Positions 19,204 to 29,728 are shown, counted from the first letter of the stretch. The stretch: DNA of 64,000 nucleotides from Kitasatospora cheerisanensis KCTC 2395 (GCF_000696185.1 NZ_KK853997.1:3208907-3272906); one strand, 5' to 3'. Notes: generated from the letters alone by a model not told the origin. Made by a program: numbers and translations.

Positions 19204-20501
19204 CCGCCGACGGGCTGCGGCTGCTGCCGGTCACCGGCCTGCCGGAGGTCGCCGCCGGCGACGACCTCGCCGAACTGATCGCCAAGGCCGCCGAGTTCGC
19301 GGACGGCGACATCGTGGTGATCACCTCCAAGGTGGTCTCCAAGGCCGAGGGCCGGCTGCTGCACGCGGAGGACCGCGAGGCCGCGATCGACGCCGAGACC
19401 GTCCGGGTGGTCGCCCGCCGCGGCGCCACCCGGATCGTCGAGAACCGCAACGGCCTGGTGATGGCCGCCGCCGGCGTCGACGCGTCCAACACCGCCCCCG
19501 GGACGGTCCTGCTGCTGCCCGTCGATCCGGACGGCTCCGCGCGGCGGATCCGCGCCCGGCTCCAGGAGCTGACGGGCCGCCGGCTCGCCGTCCTGGTCAC
19601 CGACACCTTCGGGCGGCCCTGGCGCAGCGGGCTCACCGACGTGGCCATCGGCGCCGCCGGACTGCCCGCCCTGGAGGACCACCGCGGACGCACCGACAGC
19701 CACGGCAACGAACTCCACATGACCATCACCGCCACCGCCGACGAACTCGCCGCCGCGGCCGACCTGGTGAAGGGCAAGGCCACCGGCACCCCGGTGGCGA
19801 TCGTGCGCGGCCTCCCCCACCTCGTCACCGAGGAGGACGGCGAGGGCGCGCGGGCGCTGGTCCGGCCCGCCGCGACGGACATGTTCCGGCTGGGCACCTC
19901 CGAGGCGGTCCGGGAGGCCGTCACCCTGCGGCGCACCGTCCGCGCCTTCACCGACGAACCGGTGGACGGCGGCGCGGTGCGGCGGGCCGTCGCCGCCGCC
20001 GTCACCGCGCCCGCCCCGCACCACACCACTCCGTGGCGGTTCGTGCTGCTCGAAACGGCGGAGAGCCGGGTCCGGCTGCTGGACGCGATGCTCGACGCCT
20101 GGCAGCGGGACCTGCGGGAGCTCGACGGCTGGTCCGAGGAGCGCATCGCGCGGCGCACCGCCCGCGGCGAAGTGCTGCGCGGCGCGCCGTACTTGATCGT
20201 TCCCTGCCTGGTGATGGACGGCTCCCACGCGTACCCGGACGCGCGACGGGCCGGGGCCGAGCGGGAGATGTTCACCGTCGCGATCGGCGCTGCCGTCCAG
20301 AACCTGCTGGTCACCCTGAACGGCGAGGGGTACGGGTCGGCGTGGGTGTCGTCGACGATGTTCTGCCGGGAGACGGTACGCGAGGCGTTGGCGCTGCCGG
20401 CGGACTGGGACCCGATGGGGGCGATCGCCGTCGGACGGGCGGCGGAGGCTCCCAAGGAGCGTCAACCACGGTCGGCGGACGCCTTTCTGACCACACGGTA
20501 A
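19200..20501 (+). CDS. fbiB: bifunctional F420:gamma-glutamyl ligase / dehydro-F420 reductase
   Basis: A 433-aa two-domain protein. Residues 1-235 are Cof[61 protein letters not shown]; this adds gamma-linked glutamates to F420-0. Residues 240-433 are a nitroreductase-like FMN domain ([56 protein letters not shown]) that reduces dehydro-F420-0 in actinobacteria. The fusion is characteristic of actinobacterial FbiB. GTG 19200 overlaps the fbiA stop by 4 bp. Confidence 0.93.
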   Translation: MTADGLRLLPVTGLPEVAAGDDLAELIAKAAEFADGDIVVITSKVVSKAEGRLLHAEDREAAIDAETVRVVARRGATRIVENRNGLVMAAAGVDASNTAPGTVLLLPVDPDGSARRIRARLQELTGRRLAVLVTDTFGRPWRSGLTDVAIGAAGLPALEDHRGRTDSHGNELHMTITATADELAAAADLVKGKATGTPVAIVRGLPHLVTEEDGEGARALVRPAATDMFRLGTSEAVREAVTLRRTVRAFTDEPVDGGAVRRAVAAAVTAPAPHHTTPWRFVLLETAESRVRLLDAMLDAWQRDLRELDGWSEERIARRTARGEVLRGAPYLIVPCLVMDGSHAYPDARRAGAEREMFTVAIGAAVQNLLVTLNGEGYGSAWVSSTMFCRETVREALALPADWDPMGAIAVGRAAEAPKERQPRSADAFLTTR

Positions 20502-20508
20502 GCACAAT

Positions 20509-20669
20509 CAGGGGCTCGGGGAACGGCGAGGCCGTGTTGCCGGCGGCCGGAGACAGCGGTTGGTCATGGCTGCGGCGGGCGGGCCTGACGGCGGGGGCCC
20601 GAAACTACGGAACGCTCAGCGCCCTGTTGCTCCTCCGCAGACTCGGCCTCGCCGTTCCCCGAGCCCCTG
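20509..20669. repeat. 161-bp segment with perfect 25-bp terminal inverted repeats
   Basis: 20509-20533 and 20645-20669 are exact reverse complements (arms begin CAGGGGCTCGGGGAACGGCG). The 111 bp between them have no open frame of note. No target-site duplication is visible. It could fold into a long hairpin after fbiB, or be a small inverted-repeat element. The right arm merges with a tandem repeat that continues to the neighbouring gene. Confidence 0.7.
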
Positions 20670-20731
20670 GCGGGGCTTTCGCCGTTCCCCCTGGCCCCTG
20701 GCGGGGCTCTCGCCGTTCGCCGGACCCCTGC
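20650..20731. repeat. 2.7 tandem copies of a 30-31-bp hairpin unit
   Basis: Units at 20650-20679, 20680-20710 and a partial 20711-20731 each begin CGCCGTTC and (in the first two) contain GCCCC-TGGC-GGGGC, a 5-bp hairpin followed by a T-rich end. The array ends at the stop codon of the DNA glycosylase gene, so it may act as a multiple terminator for both convergent genes. Confidence 0.7.
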
Positions 20732-21644
20732 TTACCTGTTGCGGTGGTCGTTCGGGGTGAGGCGGGGGCCGTACTTGGGGGGTTTCGCTCCGGTGAGGGG
20801 GAGGATGCGGCAGAGCCGGTAGCGGTGGGGGCGGTAGGGCTCCAGCAGGGTGAGCATCTGGGCGTCGTCGCTGCGGGGGCGGCCGGCGAGGGCCCAGCCG
20901 ACGATGTTGGGGAGGTGGAAGTCGCCGACCGAGACCGCGTCCGCGTCGCCGTTGCTGCGTTGCAGGGTCTCGGCGGCGGTCCAGGGGCCGATGCCGGGGA
21001 CGGCGGTGAGGCGGGCGAAGGCGTCCGCGGAGGACATCGTGGCGGCGGGTTCGAGTTTCGCGGCGAGCCGGACGGCCCGCTGGACGGTGGCGGAGCGTTT
21101 GGGGTCGACGCCGGCGCGGTGCCAGGCCCAGCTGGGGATCAGGGTCCAGTCGCGGGCGGAGGGCGCGACCCGCATGCCGAGGTCGGCGGCGGGGCCGGGG
21201 CGGGGTGCCGTAGTCGCGGAGCAGGGTGCGCCAGGCGCGGTACGCCTCGCCGGTGGTGACCTTCTGTTCGAGGATCGCCGGGACGAGGGATTCCATCACC
21301 AGGCCGGTGCGGGTCAACCGGAGTCCGGGGCAGGTGCGTTGGGCGTCGCGGAGCGGTCCGGGGGGCAGGACCAGGCCGGCCGGGTCGTCCTCGGCGCCGA
21401 GCAGGGCGGGGAGCTGCTGGAGCAGCCAGTCCGCGCCGGGGCCCCAGGCGGTGGCGGTGATCCCGTCGAGGTGGGGCCGGATGCGGAGGGTGCCGGGGCC
21501 GCCGGGAGTGCGGGAGGCGCGCCAGACGGTGCCGTCGGGGTCGCGCCGGAAGGCGGGGTCGCCGGTGCCGCGCTGCAGCGGGAAGAGGGTCCGGCCGAGG
21601 TCGAGCGGGTAGCCGGGCCGCCACTGTCGGGTCAGCTCCGGCAT
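20732..21644 (-). pseudogene. DNA-3-methyladenine glycosylase (AlkA-like, HhH-GPD), frameshifted in this sequence
   Basis: N-terminal part from ATG 21644: MPELTRQWRPGYPLDLGRTL ... LVPAILEQKVTTGEAYRAWRTLLRDYGTP. The C-terminal part lies in another frame ending at TAA 20732: LTAVPGIGPWTAAETLQRSN is the helix-hairpin-helix and VSVGDFHLPNIVGWAL carries the catalytic aspartate. The break is at 21191-21205, where three G4 runs lie together; restoring G5 in two of them gives a continuous PAPGPAADLGM junction and a protein of about 304 residues. The enzyme would remove alkylated bases in base excision repair. Since both halves are well preserved, a sequencing fault is likelier than decay. Confidence 0.8.
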
Positions 21645-21764
21645 CGGGTGTTCCTCGGGGTGTGCGGGTGGCGGGGGGCGTCTGCGAGGGTAACGCGACG
21701 CGGCCGCCGGACGGGCGGGCACCCTCCCCTCCGGCGGGGGGCAGGACGTAGGCTGGACCGCACC

Positions 21765-22553
21765 ATGACTGCGCTTTTCGCTGCCGACGCCCGCACCCCC
21801 GCCGAGCTGCTGCAGGCCTACCTGCGCGCCGGGGCCGGTGCCGATCCGTCCCGCCCTCTGGTGACCTTCTACGACGACTCGACCGGGGAACGGGTGGAGT
21901 TGTCGGCGAAGACTTTCGACAACTGGGTGGCGAAGACGGCCAACCTGTTGCAGGACGAACTGAACGCCTCGCCGGACGACCGGGCGGCGCTGCTGCTGCC
22001 GGCGCACTGGCAGAGTGCGGTGTGGCTGCTCGCGTGCTGGTCGGTGGGCGTGGTCGCGGTGCCGGCCGGCGAGCCGAAGGACGCGGACCTGGTGGTGTCG
22101 GGTCCGGACGGTCTGGAGGCGGCGCAGGAGTGCCCCGGGGAGCGGGTGGCGCTGGCGCTGCGCCCGCTGGGCGGCCGGTTCCCGCAGCGGCCGGACGGGT
22201 TCCTGGACTACGCGGCGGAGGTGCCCGGTCAGGGCGACCGGTTCGCCCCGTACTCGCCGGTGGATCCGCAGGCGGTGGCGCTGGAGACCTCGGTGGACGG
22301 GCTGGCGCTGAAGTTGACGGGCGAGCAGGCGGTGGCGCTGGCCCGGGAGGGCGCGGCCCGGCTGGGCCTGGACTCCGGCAGCCGGGTGCTGTCCACGCTG
22401 TCGTTCGACGACTGGTCGGGGCTGGAGGCGGGCCTGCTGGGGCCGCTGGCGGCCGGCGCCTCGGTCGTTCTGTGCCGGAACTCCGGGCAGTTGACGGAGG
22501 ATCAGTGGCAGCAGCGGATCGAATCCGAACGGGTGACGGTGCGCCTGGGGTGA
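21765..22553 (+). CDS. TIGR03089 family protein
   Basis: A 262-aa actinobacterial protein of unknown function that resembles the N-terminal part of AMP-binding enzymes without their catalytic motifs: ELLQAYLRAGAGADPSRPLV, GERVELSAKTFDNWVAKTAN, RAALLLPAHWQSAVWLLACW, GVVAVPAGEPKDADLVVSGP. This fits TIGR03089 as I know it. The start is ATG 21765; TAGGCT at 21749-21754 is ten bases upstream, indicating a very short leader. Confidence 0.82.
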   Translation: MTALFAADARTPAELLQAYLRAGAGADPSRPLVTFYDDSTGERVELSAKTFDNWVAKTANLLQDELNASPDDRAALLLPAHWQSAVWLLACWSVGVVAVPAGEPKDADLVVSGPDGLEAAQECPGERVALALRPLGGRFPQRPDGFLDYAAEVPGQGDRFAPYSPVDPQAVALETSVDGLALKLTGEQAVALAREGAARLGLDSGSRVLSTLSFDDWSGLEAGLLGPLAAGASVVLCRNSGQLTEDQWQQRIESERVTVRLG

Positions 22554-22724
22554 CCGGCCCCGCCGGTCGACACCGGGGCCTCGGCGGTGGAGTGCGGCGA
22601 CGGCGCGCGTCGCCCGGCGAGTGGTCCGGGCGGGGCGCGCCGTCGTCCTTTCCCGCCGCTCCGCCGGGTGACGGGGGTCACAAGCCGGGCGGTTCGCGGG
22701 CCGGGCTCGTCTAGGGTGGCCCGG

Positions 22725-24386
22725 ATGAACAGCGGACACCGGAACCGGGGCGACTCGGCCGACTCTGGGCAGCCGGACGTCGACCCCGCCGATCAGTGGG
22801 TGCTGGACCCGGAGACCGGCGAGTTCCGGCTCGACCTGGACGCCGGGCGCCGGGCCCCGGAGCGCCGCCCGGGTGCGGCCCGCGCGGGCGCGGCACGGGC
22901 CGCGGCCGGTGCGCGGGCGGTGGCGGGCGGGCGTTCGGCGCGGCGGCGCGGCCGGGTGGTGCGGGGCCGGCGGCTGCTGAAGTGGACGGCGGGTTCGCTG
23001 GGCCTGGTGCTGATCGCGGGCTGCGGCGGCGCGTACTACGTCTACCAGCACTTCAACAAGAACATCTCCTCGGTGAAGGTCCAGGTCGGCGACGAGTCGG
23101 AGCGCCCGCAGGCGACCAACGACGCGTTGAACCTGCTGGTGATCGGCACCGACAGCCGGGAGGGCCTGGGCCGGGAGTACGGCGACGAGGGCTCGGCGGG
23201 GCACGCGGACACCACGCTGCTGTTCCACATCTCCAAGGACCGCAGCAACGCCACGGTGCTGTCGATCCCGCGCGACCTGATGGTGACCGTTCCGGAGTGC
23301 AGGACCGGGGACAAGAAGATCCCGGGCGAGGCGCGGGCGATGTTCAACACCAGCCTGGGGCAGAACGGGCGGGATCCGGGCTGCACCTGGCGGACCGTGG
23401 AGAAGCTGACCGGCGTCCGGATCAACCACTTCATGATGGTGGACTTCGAGGCGGTGAAGTCGCTGTCCACGGCGGTCGGCGGCGTCGAGGTGTGCGCGGC
23501 CACCGACATCGACGACCCGTACTCGCACCTGAAGATGTCCGCGGGCCGGCACGTGGTGCAGGGCGAGGAGGCGCTGGCGTTCGTCCGGACCCGGCACGCG
23601 GTGGGCCTGGGCGGCGACCTGACGCGCATTCCGCTGCAGCAGCAGTTCATCAGCTCGATGATCCGCAAGATGAAGAGCACCGACACCCTGACCAGCCCGT
23701 CCAAGCTGTGGAGCCTGGCGGACGCCGCGACCAAGGCGCTGACCGTGGACAGCGCGATCGACGACGTCAACAAGCTGAAGGACCTGGCGCTCGACGTCTC
23801 CCGGGTGGACACCAAGAACATCACCTTCACCACGGTGCCGGTGCTGGACGACCCGACGGACAGCAACCGCCTGGTCCTCAAGCCGGGCGACGCGCAGCAG
23901 CTGTTCGCGATGATCGCCGCCGACCGTTCGCTGACCGACGTCCCGCAGCAGGCGCCGGCCGCGCCGGAGCCCGCGCCGTCGAGCAGCGCGCCCGCGCCGC
24001 CGCAGGTGGACGCCAGGTCGCTGAAGGTGACGGTCCGCAACGGCAGCGGGACGTCCGGGCAGGCCGGGAAGGCGGTGGCGGCGTTGAAGGCGAAGGGCTT
24101 CGCGCTGGCCGCGACCGCCCGCGACACGGACCCCGTCCAGGCCAGCACGGTGTCGTACCCGGCGGGCCAGGAGGACCGGGCGCAGGCGGTGGCCGCGGCG
24201 CTCGGGCTGCCCGCGACGGCGGTGCAGGCCAGCAGCCGGCTGTCCGCGAAGGACGGCGTGGCGGTGGTGCTGGGCGGCGACTACACCGGTTCGGCCGGGG
24301 CGTCGGCGGTGCCGACGGAGGCGCCGAAGGATCTGCAGCGGGTCCAGGCGGACGACACGGCGGTCTGCGCGTCGAAGGCGAAGTAG
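22725..24386 (+). CDS. LCP family protein with LytR_C domain (paralogue 1)
   Basis: A 553-aa LytR-CpsA-Psr phosphotransferase. Cytoplasmic acidic then Arg/Ala-rich N-terminus (about 85 residues), a membrane segment (GSLGLVLIAGCGGAYYVYQHF), then the LCP domain: LNLLVIGTDSREGLGREYGD, ADTTLLFHISKDRSNATVLS, IPRDLMVTVP, GVRINHFMMVDFEAVKSLST, VVQGEEALAFVRTRHAVGLG, with the Arg/Asp residues that hold the polyprenyl pyrophosphate. A LytR_C domain (LKVTVRNGSGTSGQAGKAVA) follows a Pro/Ala linker. LCP enzymes attach wall polymers to peptidoglycan. TAGGGT (22712-22717) is seven bases before the ATG, so the mRNA is probably leaderless. Confidence 0.93.
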   Translation: MNSGHRNRGDSADSGQPDVDPADQWVLDPETGEFRLDLDAGRRAPERRPGAARAGAARAAAGARAVAGGRSARRRGRVVRGRRLLKWTAGSLGLVLIAGCGGAYYVYQHFNKNISSVKVQVGDESERPQATNDALNLLVIGTDSREGLGREYGDEGSAGHADTTLLFHISKDRSNATVLSIPRDLMVTVPECRTGDKKIPGEARAMFNTSLGQNGRDPGCTWRTVEKLTGVRINHFMMVDFEAVKSLSTAVGGVEVCAATDIDDPYSHLKMSAGRHVVQGEEALAFVRTRHAVGLGGDLTRIPLQQQFISSMIRKMKSTDTLTSPSKLWSLADAATKALTVDSAIDDVNKLKDLALDVSRVDTKNITFTTVPVLDDPTDSNRLVLKPGDAQQLFAMIAADRSLTDVPQQAPAAPEPAPSSSAPAPPQVDARSLKVTVRNGSGTSGQAGKAVAALKAKGFALAATARDTDPVQASTVSYPAGQEDRAQAVAAALGLPATAVQASSRLSAKDGVAVVLGGDYTGSAGASAVPTEAPKDLQRVQADDTAVCASKAK

Positions 24387-24391
24387 CCGGC

Positions 24392-25009
24392 TCAGGAGGG
24401 GAGTTCGGCGTCCGGGACGAGGGTGTCGGGGGCGGTCTCGGTGTACTGCTCGCCGGTGCGCGGGCAGCGCCAGCGGCCGTCGCCGGCGGGCTCCAGCGGT
24501 TCGCCGGCCCGGCCGACCCACTTGATCCGGCGGGCGGGGACTCCGGCGACCAGCGCGTAGTCGGGGACGTCCCGGTGCACCACGGCGCCGGCCGCGACCA
24601 GCGCCCAGCGGCCGACGGTGACGCCGGCCACCAGCACGGCGCGGCCGCCGATCGAGCAGCCCTGCCGGAGCGTGACGCCGCGGGCGTGCCAGTCGTCGCC
24701 GCGCTTGAGCCGGCCGTCGGGGTCGACGGAGCGCGGGTACAGGTCGTTGGTGAGCACCGCGGCGGGGCCGACGAAGACGCCGTCCTCCAGGACGGCGGGC
24801 TCGTACACCAGGGCGTGGTTCTGCAGCTTGACCCGGTCGCCGAGCTTCACGCCGGGGCCGACGTACGCGCCGCGGCCGATGATGCACTCGGCGCCGATCT
24901 CGGCGTGCTCGCGGACCTGGGCGAGGTGCCAGACGGTGCTGCCGGGGCCGACGGCGGCGCGCGGGTCGACGTCGGCGGTGGCCTCGATCCGGGGGTCGCT
25001 GCTCGTCAT
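24392..25009 (-). CDS. hexapeptide-repeat sugar N-acetyltransferase (WbpD-like)
   Basis: A 205-aa left-handed beta-helix protein: repeats ATADVDPRAAVGPGSTVWHL, GAECIIGRGAYVGPGVKLGD, VLEDGVFVGPAAVLTNDLYP, VTLRQGCSIGGRAVLVAGVT. The motif order is that of UDP-amino-sugar N-acetyltransferases (WbpD/WlbB). The last 40 residues carry a short CPRTGEQY tail. It ends five bases from the convergent LCP gene and follows a glycosyltransferase gene on the same strand (65 bp apart), fitting sugar modification for a surface polymer. Confidence 0.82.
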   Translation of the reverse strand: MTSSDPRIEATADVDPRAAVGPGSTVWHLAQVREHAEIGAECIIGRGAYVGPGVKLGDRVKLQNHALVYEPAVLEDGVFVGPAAVLTNDLYPRSVDPDGRLKRGDDWHARGVTLRQGCSIGGRAVLVAGVTVGRWALVAAGAVVHRDVPDYALVAGVPARRIKWVGRAGEPLEPAGDGRWRCPRTGEQYTETAPDTLVPDAELPS

Positions 25010-25074
25010 GGCGCGAGCCTAGTGCGGGCGGACGGTCCCCGTCCGGCGTTCCGGGGACCGTCCCTGACGGTAAG

Positions 25075-26118
25075 TCAGCTGCCGGCGGCGGGGGCCGGGT
25101 CGATCGGGGCGGGCGCGGTGGAGGCGATCACCCTGCGGGCCAGCTTGCGCGGCGAAGTGAGGAAGCCGAAGCCCCAGCTGAGGTGCATGGTGGCGAGGGC
25201 CAGCGGGACCTGGATCCGGGCCTTGGCGGGCAGGCCGCGGCCCTCCAGCAGACCGCCGGCGGTGATCGCCGCGAAGTAGCCGCCCGGCAGCACCAGGAAC
25301 ACCGGGTGCAGCGCGGCGCCGAGCACCAGGCCGCCGACCACGCCGAGCAGGGCGGCCGGCGGGGCCAGGTAGCGCAGGTTGACCGAGCCGCGGTGGTAGC
25401 GGGTGACGACCCGGCGCCAGCGGCCGTAGTCCTTGTACTGCTTGGCGAGGGCGCGCACGGAGGGCCGGGGCCGGTAGGTGACCTTGAGCTGCGGGGTGAA
25501 CCAGATCAGTCCGCCGTCCTGCCGGATGCGGTAGTTCAGCTCCCAGTCCTGGGCGCGGATGAACTCCTCGTTGTAGCCGCCCTGCCGTTCCAGCACCTCG
25601 CGGCGGAACACGCCGAGGTAGACGGTGTCGGCGGGGCCGGCCAGGCCGCCGGTGTGGAAGGCGGCGTTGCCGACGCCGATCTTGGAGGTCATCGCGGTGG
25701 CGACGGCCCGCTCCCAGTCGGTCTCGCCCTCGGCGTGCATGATGCCGCCGACGTTGGCGGCGTCCATCTCGTCCAGCAGCCGTACGGCGGTGGCGATGTA
25801 ACCGGGCGTCAGCAGGCCGTGGCCGTCGACCCGGACGATCACGGGGTGCCGGCTGGCGCGGATCGCCGCGTTCAGGCCGGCGGGGGTGCGGCCGGTCGGG
25901 TTGGGGACGGTGCGCACCCGCGGGTCCTCGGCGACCAGGGCGGCGGCGATCTCGTCGGTCCGGTCGGTGGACGGGCCGAGTGCGATCACCACTTCCAGGT
26001 CGCCGTCGTACTCCTGCTCCAGGATCCGGTGGACGGCGGTGCGCAGGTGTCGTTCCTCGTCGAGCACCGGCATGATCACGGAGACCGCCGGCAGCTTCTC
26101 AGCAGCCTTGGTGTTCAT
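25075..26118 (-). CDS. glycosyltransferase family 2, membrane-associated
   Basis: A 347-aa GT-A enzyme: PAVSVIMPVLDEERHLRTAV, EVVIALGPSTDRTDEIAAAL (nucleotide-sugar site), VIVRVDGHGLLTPGYIATAV (DxD-type DGH), NEEFIRAQDWELNYRIRQDG, followed by two C-terminal membrane segments (AALLGVVGGLVLGAALHPVF, LALATMHLSWGFGF). The ATG 26118 begins the family domain; upstream in-frame sequence is Arg/Pro nonsense. Similar proteins work in exopolysaccharide synthesis (succinoglycan ExoA type). It is divergent from the second LCP gene. Confidence 0.88.
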   Translation of the reverse strand: MNTKAAEKLPAVSVIMPVLDEERHLRTAVHRILEQEYDGDLEVVIALGPSTDRTDEIAAALVAEDPRVRTVPNPTGRTPAGLNAAIRASRHPVIVRVDGHGLLTPGYIATAVRLLDEMDAANVGGIMHAEGETDWERAVATAMTSKIGVGNAAFHTGGLAGPADTVYLGVFRREVLERQGGYNEEFIRAQDWELNYRIRQDGGLIWFTPQLKVTYRPRPSVRALAKQYKDYGRWRRVVTRYHRGSVNLRYLAPPAALLGVVGGLVLGAALHPVFLVLPGGYFAAITAGGLLEGRGLPAKARIQVPLALATMHLSWGFGFLTSPRKLARRVIASTAPAPIDPAPAAGS

Positions 26119-26213
26119 CGTGCCCGAGCGTACCGGCGGGCGGCCGCGGGTGTCGGGCCGGGGCGGTCCCGCTCCGGCGCGCCGCCCGGGCGGTCCGGGC
26201 CGCAGCACCTACC

Positions 26214-27729
26214 ATGCGGAAGATGCCTGCTCAGCGCCCGTTCGAACGCCTGCCCGGATCCGCTCGGCCGCGGCGGCCGGTCCGTCGGCGGTGGGGGCTG
26301 TGGGCGGCGGGCACGCTGTCCTTCTCGGTGCTGGCGACCTCGGGCGCGGGCTGGGCGGTGCTGAACGGGGTCGGCTCCTCGCTGGGGCGGGTGGACGCGA
26401 TCGGCGGCGGCCCGGACCGGCCGGCGGACGACGGGGCGTCCACCTTCCTGGTGGTCGGCACCGACAACCGGGAGGGCATCCCGGAGGCCACCCTGAAGGA
26501 CGTGCTGCACGCGGGCGGCGAGTCCTGCCACTGCACCGACACCATGATGATCGTGCAGCTGTCGGCCGACCACGGCCGGGCCACCGTGGTGTCGGTGCCG
26601 CGCGACTCGTACGTGGACATCCCGGCGCACCAGGACGCGGCCACCGGCAAGCAGGTCGCCGCCTCCAAGGGCAAGATCAACGCGGCGTACGGGATGGGCG
26701 GGGCGCCGCTGGCGGTGCGCACCGTGGAGCAGAACACCGGTCTGCGGATCGACCACTACATCGAGGTGAACTTCCTCGGCTTCGTCTCCACCGTGGACGC
26801 CCTGGGCGGCGTCGAGGTGTGCACGCCCAAGCCGCTGCAGGACGAGTACTCGGGCCTGGACCTGCCGGCCGGCACCACCCGGCTGGACGGCGCGGGGGCG
26901 CTGCGCTACGTCCGGGCCCGGCACGTGGACGGCTCCTCGGACCTGGGGCGGATGCACCGTCAGCAGAAGTTCCTGGCCCAGCTGTTGCACCAGGCGTCGG
27001 CCGGCGACACGCTGCTCAACCCGGCGAAGCTGACCGGGGTGATGGACACGGTGCTGCGTTCGGTGAAGGTCGACAAGGGCCTGGGCAACGCCGAACTGCT
27101 GGACTTCGCCTCCCGGTTGAAGGACCTGTCGGCGTCGAACGCGGACTTCGCGACCGTCCCGCTGTCCTCGGTGGACCACCCGGTGCCGGGCTGGGGCTCG
27201 ACCGTGCTGTGGGACGAGAAGGGCGCGAAGGCGCTGTTCGAGGCGGTCCGGGCCGGCCGGCCGCTGACCGGGGCGCCGGCCGCCGCCCCGCCGCGGCTTC
27301 CTCGCCGCAGCCGGGCCCCGGGCAGGCTGGCGGAACGATTCCTCCGGAGCAGGTACGGGTCCAGGTGCTGAACGGCGCGGGCGTGCAGGGCCTCGGCAAC
27401 CGGGTGGACGAGGACCTGCGCAAGGCCGGGTTCGCCACCACCGGCACCCCGTCCAACGCGCCCGGCGACGGCCGGCCCGCCGCCCGCACGGTGATCCGCT
27501 ACGACCCGCGCTGGGACGAGTCGGTGAAGACGCTGGCCGCCGCGCTGCCGGACGCCGAGCTGGTCCGGGTGCCGAACCTCGGCGCGACCTTCCAGGTGGT
27601 GGCGGGCAGCGACTACCGCGGCCCGGCCGGCGCCCCGCGCCCGCCGCCGCCGAGACCGCCGCCGCCCGGGCGGACGACGCGGCGGTGCCCGGGGCGGAGA
27701 GCGGCAGCGAGATCAGCTGCCCGGCCTGA
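26214..27729 (+). CDS. LCP family protein with LytR_C domain (paralogue 2), frame broken twice
   Basis: ATG 26214 gives a basic N-terminus, a membrane segment (GLWAAGTLSFSVLATSGAGW) and an intact LCP domain: STFLVVGTDNREGIPEATLK, CTDTMMIVQLSADHGRATVV, SVPRDSYVDIPAHQDA, NTGLRIDHYIEVNFLGFVST, LDGAGALRYVRARHVDGSSD. As printed the frame ends at 27371, but the LytR_C domain (VRVQVLNGAGVQGLGNRVDE) continues in another frame after the C4 run at 27286-27289, and the tail shifts again at C4 27633-27636 to end SGSEISCPA at TGA 27727-27729. One added C at each place gives one protein of about 505 residues. Role as for paralogue 1. Confidence 0.85.
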
Positions 27730-27736
27730 CGGCCGG

Positions 27737-29652
27737 TCAGCCCAGCAGGTACTGGCCGACCGCCCACAGCGCGTAGCCGGCGACCGAGAGCCGGTTCAGC
27801 GGCAGCGCCGCCCCGACCGCGTCCTCGGGCAGCACCGTCCGCGGGCGGCGCTCCGGGCGGTGCGCGAGCAGGGTGACGGTGCGGGCGATCCGCTGCGGGT
27901 CGTACGGGCCGCCGAAGTGGCGGTGCAGCAGGCGGGCCGGGCCGGAGCTGAAGCCGACCTGCCCGGACCGGCTCCGCAGGGTGAACCGGCCGCGGTGCAC
28001 GGCCGCCGCCGTCACCTGCTGCCAGCTCAGCCGGTGCAGCCGCAGCACTCCGCTGAACGCGACGCCGTCCCGGTCCACCGCGAGCTGCCAGCCGAACGCC
28101 CCGACCACGCCGACCAGCACCGCCACGCCCATCAGCAGCGGGCGGACCAGTCCGCCGAGCACGCCGCCGTCGGCGGTCCGGTCCATCAGGGCGGCGATCA
28201 GCACGGCGGCGACCGGGGCCGCGCCGCGGCGCAGCGCGGTGGGCAGGCCGAACACCCGGGCGGCCTCCGGCGGGCCGTCGGGCTGTTCGGCGAGGTCGCG
28301 CTCCAGGTGGCGGGCGGCCGCGGCCATCACCAGCACGTCGTCCTCGTGCAGGTCGTTGCCGCGGCGCAGCCGGGGCGGGCCGCGTGGCCGGCGGCGTACG
28401 CGGCCGTCCACTCGTGCGGGGCGACGGGCGAGCGGAGCACCAGGAGTTGGCGGCGGCCGCCGTCGGGGCCCTGGTAGAGCAGCGCCTCGACGGGCGCGGC
28501 GGTCCGTTCGACCAGGGCGGCGGCCTCGGCGAGGGTGTCCGGCGTGTTCTCCTCGTCCTCCTCGTCGTCCTCGTCGCCGGTGCAGGGCAGCCATTCGGCG
28601 GGACCCTCGCGGTCCGCGGGCAGGTAGTGGACCTCGGCGCCGACGCGGCGCAGCCGCCACAGGCCGGCCTCGCGGTCGCCGCCGTCCAGCGGCAGCACCT
28701 CCAGGTCGCCGCCGGCGTCCGGTCGGACCCGGACCCGGACGGCGGGCGCGCCCTCGTCGGTGCGGCGGCGTTCGCGGGTGGTGCGGTGCGCGGAGAGGGC
28801 GAGCAGGACGGCGAGGGTGCCGGCGGCGCCGGTGCCGAGCCACCACGGGGCGGGGTCCTGCCACTCGTCGGCGGCCCGGTACCAGCCGGTGCCGTCGACC
28901 AGCAGCGGCACCTGGTCGCCGACCGTGCGCGGGCCGGTCACCTCGGCGGTGAACGTCCGGTCCTCGTGCGGGAGCCGGTACTCGGCGGTGGCGCCCTCGC
29001 CGTCGGCGTGGACGGTGCGCACGGTGGCCCGCACCTCGTCGGCCTCGGCGGCCCGGCGGATGCCGTCCTCGGTCTGCCAGACGCCGGCCAGCAGCAGCAC
29101 GGCCGCGCCGGCGCCGAGCAGCGCGGCCAGCAGGCGACGGATCCGGGGCGCGGCCGGCTGGTCGAACGGGCTGTCGCCGCCCAGCAGGGTCCACGGGTAG
29201 GGCACCGGCGGGCCCATCAGGGTGGCGAGCTGGGCGCGGGCGCGGCGGCGGCCGACCGCCACCCGGTGCAGCGCGGCGGCCGTCCCGAGGTGCGCCGCGC
29301 AGGCCACCAGGGGCAGCCAGGGGCCGGGCAGCGCGTCCGGCAGGAACCAGAGCGCCAGGCCGGCCGCGGCGGGGACGGCCCAACTGCCGCGCGGGCGCAG
29401 CAGCAGGACGAGCAGTTCCACCAGCAGCACGGCGGGCGCGGCGCTCTCCCCGTACGGGACGGTGCAGGGCTGCCAGGTGCCGCAGTGCTCGGGGGTGTCG
29501 TCGACGGTGACGGCCAGCAGCCCGGTCAGCAGCGGCAGCAGGACCGGCCAGCGGCTCTCCAGCCGGCGCCACACCCGGGCGGCCCGCCACTGGTCGGCGG
29601 CGGCCAGGGTCAGCGCGGGCGCGGCGGGCAGCGGCGGCGTGAGTTCCGGCAT
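27737..29652 (-). pseudogene. multi-pass membrane protein of unknown function, frameshifted in this sequence
   Basis: From ATG 29652 the protein has membrane segments near residues 35-50 (WPVLLPLLTGLLAVTV), 75-115, 170-190 (LLAALLGAGAAVLLLAGVW) and 275-290, an extracytoplasmic stretch and an acidic loop (GDEDDEEDEENTPDTLAEAA). At the G4 run 28372-28375 the frame is lost; one extra base continues as RLRRGNDLHEDDVLVMAAAA to two further membrane segments and a PH-like end (DRDGVAFSGVLRLHRLSWQQ), stopping at 27737. No family recognised. It is convergent with the LCP gene (7 bp). Confidence 0.6.
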
Positions 29653-29678
29653 GCGGGTGATTCTCCCAGCACGCGGCC

Positions 29679-29710
29679 GGCCCGCCCGGGGCGGGTGCTC
29701 CGGGCGGGCC
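29679..29710 (-). terminator. 11-bp stem terminator after the ABC permease gene
   Basis: GGCCCGCCCGG (29679-29689) pairs perfectly with 29700-29710 around a 10-nt loop, between the permease stop (29729) and the next minus-strand gene start (29652). Confidence 0.65.
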
Positions 29711-29728
29711 GTCCTGGTTGACGCGGCG

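Noticed and set aside
20509..20731. CRISPR array
   Set aside because: Units are tandem without spacers and contain terminator-like hairpins; no cas gene is present.
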